From NCBI GenBank assembly GCA_965200045.1, contig OZ241330.1, positions 1,860,001 through 1,924,000 on the forward strand: DNA of 64,000 bases. Reading direction: 5' to 3'. The stretch comes from Bin25 sp026709415 (GTDB lineage: Bacteria; Bacteroidota; Bacteroidia; Flavobacteriales; Flavobacteriaceae). Shown here piece by piece: positions 45,276 to 54,809 of the stretch (positions are counted from its first letter, which is position 1; each line of letters opens with the position of its first letter). The notes beneath the pieces were generated by a model. It was not told where the DNA came from, made no database searches, and saw only the letters and a program-made list of their open reading frames with translations. Position numbers and translations under genes: made by a program.

Positions 45276-45629
45276 ATGGCTATCATCATTACAGACGAGT
45301 GCATCAATTGTGGGGCATGTGAGGTGGAGTGTCCTAACACGGCTATTTATGAAGGAGCTCAAGACTGGCGATATAGTGAAGGGACTTCTTTAAACGGACA
45401 GGTCCAATTTCCCAGTGGCCTGTTGGCAGATGCCGATGTGTTTCAAAAGCCCATCTCAGATGAGTACTATTTTATAGTCCCTGATAAGTGTACCGAGTGT
45501 AAAGGATTTCATGAAGAACCTCAATGCGCAGCCGTTTGCCCCGTCGATTGTTGTGTCTCCGATGAAGACCGAATTGAAACGGATGATCAATTACTTGGAA
45601 AACAAAAATTCATGCATCCCAAGGATTAA
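45276..45629 (+). CDS. 4Fe-4S dicluster ferredoxin
   Basis: 117-aa soluble electron carrier. The first cluster motif CINCGACEVECP is at residues 9-20. The second is CTECKGFHEEPQCAAVCPVD near 80, with an enlarged spacing between the second and third cysteines typical of this ferredoxin type. An acidic insertion separates the two. It may serve the adjacent LuxC-like reductase, but this is inference. Confidence 0.92.
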   Translation: MAIIITDECINCGACEVECPNTAIYEGAQDWRYSEGTSLNGQVQFPSGLLADADVFQKPISDEYYFIVPDKCTECKGFHEEPQCAAVCPVDCCVSDEDRIETDDQLLGKQKFMHPKD

Positions 45630-45661
45630 CTTGATTCATTAATATTTTCATAATCTTTTAA

Positions 45662-46756
45662 ATGAAAGTCGGTATCGTTGGACTTCCGAATGTCGGAAAA
45701 TCCACTCTGTTTAATTGTTTATCTAATTCCAAAGCTCAAAGTGCCAATTTTCCATTTTGTACGATCGAACCTAATTTTGGAATGGTCCCAGTTCATGATG
45801 ATCGTTTAGAGTTGATTGCTGAAAAAATCAATCCAAAAAAGATCACACCGACAACCGTTGAAATCGTTGATATCGCTGGATTAGTCAAAGGGGCCAGTCA
45901 AGGGGAAGGTTTAGGCAATCAATTTTTGGCGAATATTCGCCAAACCGATGCCATCATTCATGTCCTCCGTTGTTTTGATGATAAAAATGTAACCCATGTA
46001 GAGAATCATGTCAATCCTATTAGGGACGATGAAATCATTCAAACAGAGTTATTACTCAAAGATCTTGAAACGATTGAAAATCGAATCTCAAAAGTTCATA
46101 TAGCAGCTCGAGTGGGGAATAAGGAAGCGATTGCCCAAAACCAAGTATTAACTAAACTCAAAATTCATCTTGAACAATCTAATAACGCCATCGATTTCGA
46201 TATCGACTCTGCGAATTATGAAAATTATATCAAACCGCTACAACTCCTGACAGATAAACCTCAGATGTATCTGTGTAATGTCAATGAATCCGATGCGTCT
46301 ACCACCAATGATTATGTCGAGATATTTAGAAATGCCAAAAAGGAATTAAATCCCATGATTGTGGTTTTGGCGGCTAGTATTGAAGCGGAAATCAATGAAA
46401 TTCAAGATCATCAGGAGCGTCAGTTTTTTTTAGATGAACTGTCATTAAAAGAACCTGGAACCGTGAAATTAATTCGTAAAGCTCATGAACTACTGGGCTT
46501 AATTACTTTTTTTACAGCAGGGGAACAAGAAGTGAGGGCATGGTCTTTAAAAAAAGAAACCAATGCATCAAAAGCAGCCGGAACGATTCATTCAGATTTT
46601 GAAAAAGGGTTCATTAAAGCCGAAGTCGTAAACTATCATGATTTTGAAACTTTTCAATCACTTCAAAAAATTAGAGAAGCCGGGAAATTGAGGATTGAAG
46701 GAAAACAATATCTTGTTCAAGACGGTGACATTGTTCATTTTAGGTTTAGCCTGTAG
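45662..46756 (+). CDS. ychF: redox-regulated ATPase YchF
   Basis: Obg-family P-loop protein that binds ATP and associates with ribosomes. 364 aa: GLPNVGKSTLFN at the N-terminus, DIAGLVKGASQGEGLGNQF near 70, the NxxE variant in LCNVNES near 202, and the TGS-like C-terminal domain with FFTAGEQEVRAW and AAGTIHSDFEKGFIKAEVV. Complete and normal in length. Confidence 0.96.
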   Translation: MKVGIVGLPNVGKSTLFNCLSNSKAQSANFPFCTIEPNFGMVPVHDDRLELIAEKINPKKITPTTVEIVDIAGLVKGASQGEGLGNQFLANIRQTDAIIHVLRCFDDKNVTHVENHVNPIRDDEIIQTELLLKDLETIENRISKVHIAARVGNKEAIAQNQVLTKLKIHLEQSNNAIDFDIDSANYENYIKPLQLLTDKPQMYLCNVNESDASTTNDYVEIFRNAKKELNPMIVVLAASIEAEINEIQDHQERQFFLDELSLKEPGTVKLIRKAHELLGLITFFTAGEQEVRAWSLKKETNASKAAGTIHSDFEKGFIKAEVVNYHDFETFQSLQKIREAGKLRIEGKQYLVQDGDIVHFRFSL

Positions 46757-46818
46757 TACAATTAAGTGATTGAAAAATGAAGAACAACTGCTTTACATTC
46801 ATACGTGTTCTCATTTAA

Positions 46819-47322
46819 CTAACGAGAGAGTGGATAAACTTCATGTTTGGAATCATACCATACAATCTTGAATATTGGATAATCTAAAATACCATAAAGC
46901 CTCTTTTTACCATCGAGTCTAAATGAATAAAGTTCTTTAGAATCATCTAAATTTAAATCCGTCAATCTCTTTTGAGCTACTTTGATTATCCTTGATATAT
47001 CGATGTGATGGTGTTTGGTATTATTGCTTGTATTATGTTCGTTTGCTATTTTTTTCCAAGTATCCTCTTCTCTTGAATTTAGTTTTGGTAGTATTTCACT
47101 ACACCAATCACGCTTATAGAAATTTTCATTAAATCCCCAAGCGCTATTAGTAAAGTCAAATAATTCCATTGTCCCTTTAAATTTCTCTACGCCAGTTTTT
47201 AAAAAACTATCTGATACAGCGTACTCGTGTAATGATTTAAAGGGTTTTGGGGGTTCAAGTTTCACATTTGGGGATTTCTTGAGATTCTTAGACCAATTCT
47301 TTTTTCTCCTTTTAGCCATCAT
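46819..47322 (-). CDS. putative toxin partner of Panacea-type antitoxin
   Basis: 167 aa with a basic N-terminus (MMAKRRKKNWSKNLKK). The C-terminal ~45 residues (YSFRLDGKKRLYGIL, FKIVWYDSKHEVYPLSR) look like a small beta-sheet nuclease or RelE-like end. It starts 3 nt after the Panacea-domain gene on the same strand. That tight pairing is what makes a toxin role likely; the sequence alone does not prove it. If the antitoxin is truly broken, this gene may be silent or harmless. Confidence 0.5.
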   Translation of the reverse strand: MMAKRRKKNWSKNLKKSPNVKLEPPKPFKSLHEYAVSDSFLKTGVEKFKGTMELFDFTNSAWGFNENFYKRDWCSEILPKLNSREEDTWKKIANEHNTSNNTKHHHIDISRIIKVAQKRLTDLNLDDSKELYSFRLDGKKRLYGILDYPIFKIVWYDSKHEVYPLSR

Positions 47323-47325
47323 GAC

Positions 47326-47773
47326 CTATTCAAATACAGCATTCTCGTAATTGATACTTGAGTAGTATTCTGCCATTGATTCTAAGCCAATTACAGAATT
47401 GCCTCTCTCTCTAGGATTCATTCCTTTTCTTGCTTTTTTCCAAGGGTCTTCAAGATGGGCTAAACTACTTAGCCAGCGCGCCGATCTATTTCCGTAGTAT
47501 TCTAAAACTGAATTAATCGTGTCTTTTTGACGATCATTTAGACCTTTTGAATTCCCAATCAAATCGGATTTATTGATAGAGAATTTACCTTTATGTTTTT
47601 CATACAAATCTCGACAAACAGGACCATTTATCCATGCTTGAAAATCCTGTTCAAACTAATGGCTTGTCATCCCAAACTAAAGCCCATGCTTGACTGTAAT
47701 AAACAAGTTTCTGAAGTTTCCACGTAGACATTTCTCCCTGTTGATCAAGAATGTAAGAAGCGACATCAAACAC
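47326..47773 (-). pseudogene. Panacea (DUF4065/SocA-like) antitoxin, frameshifted
   Basis: Two overlapping frames join into one Panacea protein. The N-terminal part reads VFDVASYILDQQGEMSTWKL, then QKLVYYSQAWALVWDDKPL and a TGA at 47651-47653. The C-terminal part continues one base out of frame with FEQDFQAWINGPVCRDLYEK to SLAHLEDPWKKAR. The break lies at about 47656, not in a homopolymer. Further upstream the frame from an ATG at 47819-47821 has an in-frame TGA at codon 5, leaving GTG at 47773 as a possible start. Panacea proteins neutralise diverse toxins. Confidence 0.78.
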
Positions 47774-48098
47774 GGTAATTTTAGGTATTTTTTCTTTTTC
47801 ATGAGTTCAATTTAGGTCCATTAACAATAATTGGTATTCTGTATAGTGCGAGCACTTGATTTTACTGGTGGTCTTTTATAGATAGCATGCATACCTGATG
47901 AAATACAAAGATGATCTCTATCTTCAAAAAGTAGTTTAAAATATAACTTGGTGTGAATTAACTAATCTTATCAAGATTGACTATGACTAAAACCATGCCA
48001 ACAGTTTGAAGAAAAATAAATGCATTATAGCAAAATAGAATGATGACAATGTTTATTCGTCTTCATAAAAAGTTGTTGTTTGAGTTTTTAAGGAGCAA
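47774..48098. other. intergenic region, nothing recognised
   Basis: AT-rich stretch upstream of the broken antitoxin gene. No intact ORF or repeat recognised. Confidence 0.35.
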
Positions 48099-48158
48099 CT
48101 ATTTACAACCAAACGTGGTCAGCAGAACAACCAATAGAATCCATTTTAATTGTTTCAT
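48099..48158 (-). CDS. 19-aa ORF consisting of a lipoprotein signal peptide
   Basis: MKQLKWILLVVLLTTFGCK followed by TAG. It is a complete signal peptide with lipobox TFGC and a single residue after the cysteine. An alternative ATG at 48167 adds three residues. It starts about 13 nt after the stop of the 159-aa secreted protein gene. Either a truncated lipoprotein gene or a minimal lipopeptide. Confidence 0.35.
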   Translation of the reverse strand: MKQLKWILLVVLLTTFGCK

Positions 48159-48171
48159 ATAATTCATAATT

Positions 48172-48651
48172 TTAAGAATTTGGTATTTGGTAATACATGT
48201 CTAACGGTAATTTTTCCAAGAATTTTTGTATTCGCACACGGTGATTTCTCAGGATATCATCGAAATGGATACCCAATCGATATTGAAAATCTTCAGTACT
48301 CAATCCTTGGGTTTTGAGATCATCCAAGAAGCGCTTCGTTTTTTTCCATCGCCATCGTTTGGCCGATGATCTTGGAATATATGCTCGAGATAAAATAATT
48401 TCATAAGTGGTTCGCTCATGATCATCTGATTCATAATCGATGGCAAGAGCCTGATGAACATATTGTACTTTTTGATCTTGGAAGGTGGTGGGGATCATGC
48501 CTCCACAACCGCAATCGGTGGCCTGTGCTGGGAATTGGGTTCGGCCATCCGCGAGGTATTGCGCCAACGGGATTTCTTTTTGTTGCCCGATGGCCACGAA
48601 AGCACACCCAAACCAACATAAGATGTGCATGATTTTTATTGTTTTTTTCAT
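48172..48651 (-). CDS. uncharacterised secreted protein
   Basis: 159 aa. A signal peptide (MKKTIKIMHILCWFGCAFVA, then IGQ) is followed by a short region with CGCGGM and a basic, helical C-terminal half rich in Arg and Lys (RSSAKRWRWKKTKRFLDDL). Base composition is more GC-rich than its surroundings around 48430-48620. I recognise no family. It is behind an 84-aa membrane protein gene on the same strand in the accessory island. Confidence 0.6.
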   Translation of the reverse strand: MKKTIKIMHILCWFGCAFVAIGQQKEIPLAQYLADGRTQFPAQATDCGCGGMIPTTFQDQKVQYVHQALAIDYESDDHERTTYEIILSRAYIPRSSAKRWRWKKTKRFLDDLKTQGLSTEDFQYRLGIHFDDILRNHRVRIQKFLEKLPLDMYYQIPNS

Positions 48652-48676
48652 ATTTTAAGAGATATCGTATTCATGG

Positions 48677-48931
48677 TTAATATCGTCCTCGTGTTTCAGA
48701 CTCTCGGTCCCAAATTGTCATCCGTGACCCATTTTTGATTTCTGAGGTGAGCAACACCATATAAATATAGGAAACACAATGAATGTTAGATTGAAATTGG
48801 TCAAAAAAAAATCCTATGATGGCTAATCCCACAGCAATTAGATCGATAATGAAAATCCTGATTCTTTCTTGGCCGATAAATCCAAAATAGACAATGGATA
48901 AGCCGTCTTTTGATGGTTTTTGATATTTCAT
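48677..48931 (-). CDS. uncharacterised small membrane protein
   Basis: 84 aa with a hydrophobic pair of segments (IFIIDLIAVGLAIIGFFF and a following IYMVLLT stretch) between polar ends. The ATG overlaps the stop of a short upstream frame by 4 nt, and the next gene follows after 25 nt, as in an operon. No family recognised. Confidence 0.5.
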   Translation of the reverse strand: MKYQKPSKDGLSIVYFGFIGQERIRIFIIDLIAVGLAIIGFFFDQFQSNIHCVSYIYMVLLTSEIKNGSRMTIWDRESETRGRY

Positions 48932-49038
48932 GGATACACTAATTGATCTATTTCTTCCTGTTCTTGAGGGCTTAATGTGGGTAGGATTTCGTAGTCAAAA
49001 TAGGTTTTCTTGTAGACATAAAAGGGAGGGTAAATCAC
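48928..49038 (-). pseudogene. C-terminal gene fragment upstream of the 84-aa gene
   Basis: A frame without an ATG, open from a TGA near 49089. The last 36 codons from a GTG read IYPPFYVYKKTYFDYEILPT and LSPQEQEEIDQLVYP. The ATGA overlap with the next gene suggests a former operon member that lost its 5' end. Confidence 0.35.
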
Positions 49039-49475
49039 AAATAAAGATAGTGGCTTATTGACTAACTTGGGACAATCGTTCTTTCACTTTTTCGGAAAGT
49101 TCATTCCAACTGAGAATTGTTGACGAACATTCTTCATTTCGTTTCGATCAAATAGTTTAGGATATCGTTGCATTCCATAGTCGACACATAACACATGAAT
49201 TGCTCCTTGTCGAACTATGGACGATTGGGTTTCTATGTTGTACTAAGGAATGGTACATGGCCATTTATGACGGTCACTTTTTCATCGACTTCATCAATCA
49301 AACTTATAGAGTTATTGCTTTTGTTCATGAAGCCAATACGTTGTCTTATATCGATGAGAAAATATATTTGGACCCTGAACCATATAGAATCAAACTAATG
49401 GGATAATTCTAAATAAACGACATCCTTTTTCATTATCTGTTAAATTCTTATTCAGAGAAGAATACAAGGGATTGC
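49039..49475. other. region of broken frames between the island and parE
   Basis: No intact gene. On the minus strand, short out-of-frame pieces (ILSWNELSEKVKERLSQ; YGMQRYPKLFDRNEMKNVR) look protein-like but are interrupted. On the plus strand, an ATG-less frame at 49161-49406 contains AIYDGHFFIDFINQTYRVIA and DEKIYLDPEPYRIKLMG. Probably decayed genes. Confidence 0.35.
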
Positions 49476-49483
49476 TAATTTTG
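49476..49483 (+). promoter_or_regulatory. predicted -7 box (TAATTTTG) for parE-parC
   Basis: TAnnTTTG match ending 10 nt before the parE ATG, so the transcript would have almost no leader. Confidence 0.5.
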
Positions 49484-49493
49484 GTTTTTAAGT

Positions 49494-51350
49494 ATGAATA
49501 TAGCACCAATTCAGTACACCGAGAATGAAATCAAATCCCTTAACTGGCACCAACATATTCGCAAACGCCCTGGGATGTATATCGGCAAATTGGGCAATGG
49601 TTCATCCCCAGATGATGGGATCTACATGCTACTGAAAGAAGTGTTGGATAACTGTATTGATGAGTTTGTGATGGGGGCTGGGAATCGTATCGATATTCAG
49701 TTATTGGATGATTCTGTTAAAGTACGAGATTATGGTCGAGGCATCCCCCTGGGTAAATTATCTGATGTGGTGTCCAAAATGAATACTGGAGGAAAGTACG
49801 ATACCGTCGCTTTTAAAAAATCGGTAGGCCTTAATGGCGTAGGGTTGAAAGCCGTCAACGCTCTCTCGGCTAATTTTCAAGTCGAATCCATTCGAGATAA
49901 TCTCACCAAAGCAGTTCATTTCCAACAAGGGGCAAAACTTGAAGAGTCTAACCCTAAAAACACCGATCAGCCTTGGGGGACTTTGGTGCATTTCACGCCA
50001 GATCAGACCGTATTTGAAGGTTATCGTTTTCGCTATGAGTTTGTTGAAGAAATGGTTAAATCCTATACCTACCTCAATCCTGGATTATCCATCTATATCA
50101 ATAACAAACGATATCATTCAAAAAATGGACTTAAAGATTTGCTTGAAGATCGCTATTCTGAAAATCAATTGCTATATCCCATTATTCATTTGAAAGACAA
50201 CGACATCGAAATAGCATTGACGCACAGCAAATCCCACTATAGCGAAGAGTATCACTCCTTTGTTAATGGACAAAACACGCTACTTGGAGGCACGCATCTT
50301 TCCGCATTCAAAGAGGGTGTGGTTCGAACCGTCAGAGACTTTTATGGTAAATCATATGATTCAAGTGATATAAGAAAATCCATTATTGCTGCGGTGAGCA
50401 TCAAAGTAATAGAACCCATTTTTGAGTCTCAAACTAAAACAAAATTGGGTTCTACTGAAATGGGTGGTCAGTCACCTTCGGTAAGAGTTTTTATAGGCGA
50501 TTTTTTAAAACAAAAACTCGACAACTATTTGCATGTCAATTCGGATGTCGCTGAAAAATTATTAAACAAAATACTGATTGCTGAAAAAGAAAGAAAAGAA
50601 CTCAGTGGCATTCGTAAACTGGCTAGAGAACGAGCCAAAAAAGCTAGTTTACATAATAAAAAACTTAGAGATTGTCGAATCCATCTCACGGATAATAAAT
50701 CAGATAAAAATAAAGAGTCCACCATTTTTATAACCGAAGGAGATTCTGCCAGCGGTTCTTTAACGAAGTGCCGGGATGTGAATACCCAAGCTGTTTTTAG
50801 CCTCAGAGGAAAACCTTTAAACTCCTATGGCATGTCCAAGCGGATTGTCTATGAAAATGAAGAATTCAATTTGCTCCAATCGGCCCTTAATATTGAAAAT
50901 AGCATAGAAAATTTAAGATATAATAAAGTCGTTATTGCAACCGATGCCGATGTGGATGGAATGCATATTCGATTGCTAGTGCTTACTTTTTTTCTTCAGT
51001 TTTTTCCTGAGTTGATTAGTAGGGGACATCTGTATATTCTAGAAACGCCTTTATTCCGAGTACGAAATAAAATTAAAACGGTTTATTGTTATGATGATAC
51101 TGAAAAAAATAAGGCTATCCAATCATTTAAAGATAGTCCCGAAATAACTCGATTTAAGGGACTTGGAGAAATCTCTCCCAATGAGTTTGCTTATTTTATT
51201 GGAAAAAATATCCGATTGGAGCCCGTCAAATTAGGAAAAAACACTACCGTCGATGAATTACTTTCTTTTTATATGGGGAAAAATTCACCAGAAAGACAAG
51301 AATTTATTATTAATAATCTGAAGGTAGAATTAGATTTGGTCCATTCATAA
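49494..51350 (+). CDS. parE: DNA topoisomerase IV subunit B
   Basis: ATPase subunit of the chromosome-decatenating type II topoisomerase. 618 aa: RKRPGMYIG near residue 25, the GHKL ATP site with EVLDNCIDEF and VRDYGRGIPLG, VGLNGVGLKAVNALS, and the Toprim domain with TEGDSASGSL and DADVDGMHIRLL. Shorter than GyrB and paired with parC 35 nt downstream, so ParE rather than GyrB. Confidence 0.93.
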   Translation: MNIAPIQYTENEIKSLNWHQHIRKRPGMYIGKLGNGSSPDDGIYMLLKEVLDNCIDEFVMGAGNRIDIQLLDDSVKVRDYGRGIPLGKLSDVVSKMNTGGKYDTVAFKKSVGLNGVGLKAVNALSANFQVESIRDNLTKAVHFQQGAKLEESNPKNTDQPWGTLVHFTPDQTVFEGYRFRYEFVEEMVKSYTYLNPGLSIYINNKRYHSKNGLKDLLEDRYSENQLLYPIIHLKDNDIEIALTHSKSHYSEEYHSFVNGQNTLLGGTHLSAFKEGVVRTVRDFYGKSYDSSDIRKSIIAAVSIKVIEPIFESQTKTKLGSTEMGGQSPSVRVFIGDFLKQKLDNYLHVNSDVAEKLLNKILIAEKERKELSGIRKLARERAKKASLHNKKLRDCRIHLTDNKSDKNKESTIFITEGDSASGSLTKCRDVNTQAVFSLRGKPLNSYGMSKRIVYENEEFNLLQSALNIENSIENLRYNKVVIATDADVDGMHIRLLVLTFFLQFFPELISRGHLYILETPLFRVRNKIKTVYCYDDTEKNKAIQSFKDSPEITRFKGLGEISPNEFAYFIGKNIRLEPVKLGKNTTVDELLSFYMGKNSPERQEFIINNLKVELDLVHS

Positions 51351-51385
51351 GATCGAGATTGTCTTTTGTAAACAGTGCTTAATAC

Positions 51386-53935
51386 ATGAATTTCAAAGAT
51401 CCTCAAAAAGTTTCTGGGATGTATCAAGAATGGTTTTTAGACTATGCATCCTATGTCATTTTAGAAAGAGCGATTCCCAGTTTGTCTGACGGGTTAAAAC
51501 CTGTCCAACGTCGCATTCTCCATTCGATGAAAGAACTGGATGATGGACGCTACAATAAAGTAGCCAACATTGTGGGACACACCATGCAGTACCATCCACA
51601 CGGTGATGTGAGTATTTCTGATGCACTGGTGCAATTGGGTCAACGTGATTTGTTGATTGACACTCAAGGAAATTGGGGAAACACGTTAACTGGAGATAAT
51701 GCGGCAGCTTCTCGATATATTGAAGCTCGGCTTACCAAATTCGCCCTCCAGGTTGTTTATAATTCTAAAATAACCCAACGACAACTTTCTTATGATGGTC
51801 GAAAAAATGAACCCATCGCACTGCCTGTTAAATTCCCGCTATTATTAGCTCAAGGAGTCGAAGGAATTGCCGTTGGTTTGTCAACAAAGATTTTAACTCA
51901 CAACTTCAATGAACTGATTCAAGCCAGTATAGCATACCTCAAAGGGCGCTCTTTTAAACTCTATCCAGATTTTAACACCGGTGGTCGTATTGATATCAGA
52001 AACTATAAAGATGGTGTTCGTGGATCCAAAATCAGAGTTCGAGCAAAACTCGAAATAAAAGATAAGAGCACCATCGTTATCAGCGAAATTCCTTATTCGA
52101 CGACAACCACTTCATTGATTGATAGCATACTTAAAGCCAACGATAAAGGAAAAATCAAAATCAAAAAAATTGAAGACAATACGTCGGCTCAAGTCGAAAT
52201 TATCATACACCTTCCAAACCAAGTTTCTCCAGATAAAACCATTAGTGCTCTTTATGCCTTTACTAATTGTGAAGTTTCTATTTCACCATTGTCGTGTGTG
52301 ATTATTAATCAAAAGCCCCATTTTTTACCCATTAGTGAAATCTTAAAACGTTCAACAGACTTAACCGTTGAACTCACAAAAAAGGAACTAGAAGTTAAAC
52401 TATCTGAATTGGAAGATCAACTTCATTATGCCCTATTGGAGAAAATATTTATTGAAAACAAAATATATGCTTTAATTGAGAACCAAGACACATGGGAGGG
52501 GATTTTATCGACCATAAATCAAGGGCTAAAACCATACGTAAATCAGTTTATTCGAGAAGTCATCCCCGATGACTTGATTCGACTAACGGAAATAAAAATT
52601 CGTAGGATATCAAAATTTGATGCCAATAAGTCCAATATTCGAATTCAAGATTTAAATGAATCCATCGAAAAAATAAAGCATCATTTAGCACATTTAACGG
52701 ATTACGTCATCGATTATTTTAAGAATCTCAAAAAAGTTTATGGTTCAGACAAATCTCGGAAATCTCAAATAGCCATATTTGATGATGTCGATGCCAAAAG
52801 GGTCGTTACTAGGCAACTCAAATTATATGTGAATAAAAAAGATGGGTTTATTGGCACTAGCTTGAAAAAAGATGAATATATCTGCGAATGTTCAGATATT
52901 GATGATATGGTTGTCATCACCCAAAGTGGTAAAATGCAAGTCATTAAAGTCGAGCCCAAAGTATTTGTTGAAAAGTCAATTATTTATGCCGGTGTTTTTA
53001 AAAAATCTGATCATCGAACCATCTACAATTTGGTGTACAAAGACAGTAAGTCAGGGATTGCGTATACCAAACGATTTCCTATTACTTCAGTAACCAGAGG
53101 ACGTCAATATGATTTAACCAAAGGAAATCCAAAGTCCAAAATCCTTTATCTGACAGTGAATCCAAATGGAGAAGCTGAAATAATAACGGTCATTTTGAGA
53201 TCAACTTCTAGAACAAGAAAACTGCGATTTGATCACGATTTTTCTGATGTGTTCATTACTTCTAGGGGTAGTGTTGGAAAGATTTTAACCAAACATAGTA
53301 TCAACCGAATCCATTTAAAATCTATTGGTAAATCCACTTTAGCTTCAAGAAAGTTATGGTTTGACAGTACAGTATATCGTTTGAATACTGAAAATAGAGG
53401 AAAGTTGCTGGGTGATTTTAAAGGTGATGATCAAATCATTTACCTCTCCAAAAATCAAGAGTTAATCGTTAGCTTAGCAAAAACCTCATTGCATTTAACC
53501 AATCATGATACCCATATCAGGAAATACAACAATAGCGAATATGTTACGCTTATCTATTACAACCATGATAAAAAAGCACATTATATCAAACTATTTTCAT
53601 TAGAGAATATCAAAAAGCCCACAAGAGTTTTACCCGATCGAAGCGCTTTAGACTTTATCACTTTTTATCAAAAACCTATTCTAAAAGTGAGTTTTAAAAA
53701 GAAAAGAAACCAACCTCCATTTCCTTCATTAAGAGTAGATGTTCAAGAACAAGTCTTATTGAAAGGAGTGAATGCCATTGGTAAAATTTTAAGTAAAAAT
53801 AGAATCGCCTCTATTGATGTGGAGTCTTATTCCCAAACAATCCATCCAAACCGTATAGATCAAACCCCAAAAGCTGAAAACACAAATGAAGAAAAATCTT
53901 CGAGCATCACATCGATGCTGTTTCCAAAGGATTAG
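51386..53935 (+). CDS. parC: DNA topoisomerase IV subunit A
   Basis: DNA-cleaving subunit. 849 aa: the N-terminal breakage-reunion domain has SDGLKPVQRRIL near 35, VGHTMQYHPHGD near 60 and the catalytic tyrosine in AAASRYIEARLT near 110. The C-terminal half contains beta-pinwheel-like repeats (VVITQSGKMQVIK, VFITSRGSVGKIL). A charged tail ends the protein. Forms the enzyme with the upstream parE product. Confidence 0.93.
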   Translation: MNFKDPQKVSGMYQEWFLDYASYVILERAIPSLSDGLKPVQRRILHSMKELDDGRYNKVANIVGHTMQYHPHGDVSISDALVQLGQRDLLIDTQGNWGNTLTGDNAAASRYIEARLTKFALQVVYNSKITQRQLSYDGRKNEPIALPVKFPLLLAQGVEGIAVGLSTKILTHNFNELIQASIAYLKGRSFKLYPDFNTGGRIDIRNYKDGVRGSKIRVRAKLEIKDKSTIVISEIPYSTTTTSLIDSILKANDKGKIKIKKIEDNTSAQVEIIIHLPNQVSPDKTISALYAFTNCEVSISPLSCVIINQKPHFLPISEILKRSTDLTVELTKKELEVKLSELEDQLHYALLEKIFIENKIYALIENQDTWEGILSTINQGLKPYVNQFIREVIPDDLIRLTEIKIRRISKFDANKSNIRIQDLNESIEKIKHHLAHLTDYVIDYFKNLKKVYGSDKSRKSQIAIFDDVDAKRVVTRQLKLYVNKKDGFIGTSLKKDEYICECSDIDDMVVITQSGKMQVIKVEPKVFVEKSIIYAGVFKKSDHRTIYNLVYKDSKSGIAYTKRFPITSVTRGRQYDLTKGNPKSKILYLTVNPNGEAEIITVILRSTSRTRKLRFDHDFSDVFITSRGSVGKILTKHSINRIHLKSIGKSTLASRKLWFDSTVYRLNTENRGKLLGDFKGDDQIIYLSKNQELIVSLAKTSLHLTNHDTHIRKYNNSEYVTLIYYNHDKKAHYIKLFSLENIKKPTRVLPDRSALDFITFYQKPILKVSFKKKRNQPPFPSLRVDVQEQVLLKGVNAIGKILSKNRIASIDVESYSQTIHPNRIDQTPKAENTNEEKSSSITSMLFPKD

Positions 53936-53980
53936 CTTTTTTGTCCTCACAGAAACATTCATTCCCTCGAGGCTATAAAA

Positions 53981-54751
53981 TCAATTGATTTTTTTTCTAC
54001 TTCCTAATTTTAAATTGATGGCTTCGACAATCAGTGAAAACGCAATGACAAAATATAACAGACCTTTAGGCATCGCATTAACATGAGTGTCCAATACGAT
54101 CGTATTAGAAACGTGGATAGCTTCCGAAATCAACAAAAAGCCAATTAAAATCAAAAATGATAACGCCAACACTTGAAGCGATGGATGTTTTGAAATGATA
54201 TGGCTGATTTTATTAGCATATACGAGCATAATGATGATCGCCACAATGATTGAAGTAATTATTATGAAATTTTGATATTCAACGCCACTGGTCATGCCAA
54301 TCGCTGTCAAAATCGAATCAAATGAAAAGACCACGTCGATTAAAACAATTTGAACTAAAGCGGTGGTAAAAGCCGATTTTCCAGTAGGGGATTGAACGTG
54401 TTTTGTTTGATTTTGATGTCCTTCAACTTTTAAATAAATCTCTCGAGTGCCTTTATACACTAAGAAGATTCCCCCCAAAAGTAGTATTAAAGATTTGACG
54501 GATAAACTAGTAGAAAAGTTCGTTGACTCGACGGTATAAAATGGACGTTGCATTTGATTAAGCCACAAGAGCATAAATAAAAAAAGAATTCTAGTCACCA
54601 TGGCCATTAACAATCCCACTCTCATGAGTTGATTGCCGGTTTTTTTAGGGAACTTCTGAGATAGTATAGATATAAAAACAATATTATCTATTCCCAATAC
54701 AATTTCTAATAAGGTTAATATCAGAAGAGCTGATAGTATTTCTGGAATCAT
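53981..54751 (-). CDS. TerC family integral membrane protein
   Basis: 256 aa with about seven hydrophobic segments. The TerC hallmark acidic sites are present: LEIVLGIDNIVFISIL near residue 15 and DVVFSFDSILTAIGMT near 140. TerC proteins are implicated in metal (manganese) export and metallation of exoenzymes. Function here is by family only. Confidence 0.88.
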   Translation of the reverse strand: MIPEILSALLILTLLEIVLGIDNIVFISILSQKFPKKTGNQLMRVGLLMAMVTRILFLFMLLWLNQMQRPFYTVESTNFSTSLSVKSLILLLGGIFLVYKGTREIYLKVEGHQNQTKHVQSPTGKSAFTTALVQIVLIDVVFSFDSILTAIGMTSGVEYQNFIIITSIIVAIIIMLVYANKISHIISKHPSLQVLALSFLILIGFLLISEAIHVSNTIVLDTHVNAMPKGLLYFVIAFSLIVEAINLKLGSRKKIN

Positions 54752-54809
54752 TTTAGCTTATCGACAGGTGATTTTATAATTACTGTTATGAAGTTTGAAT
54801 AGGATCAGA

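Noticed and set aside
49195..49406. Plus-strand ORFs at 49195 and 49200 as intact genes
   Set aside because: They overlap each other in different frames, lack an ATG with upstream context, and appear to be part of a decayed region; listed only as a fragment.
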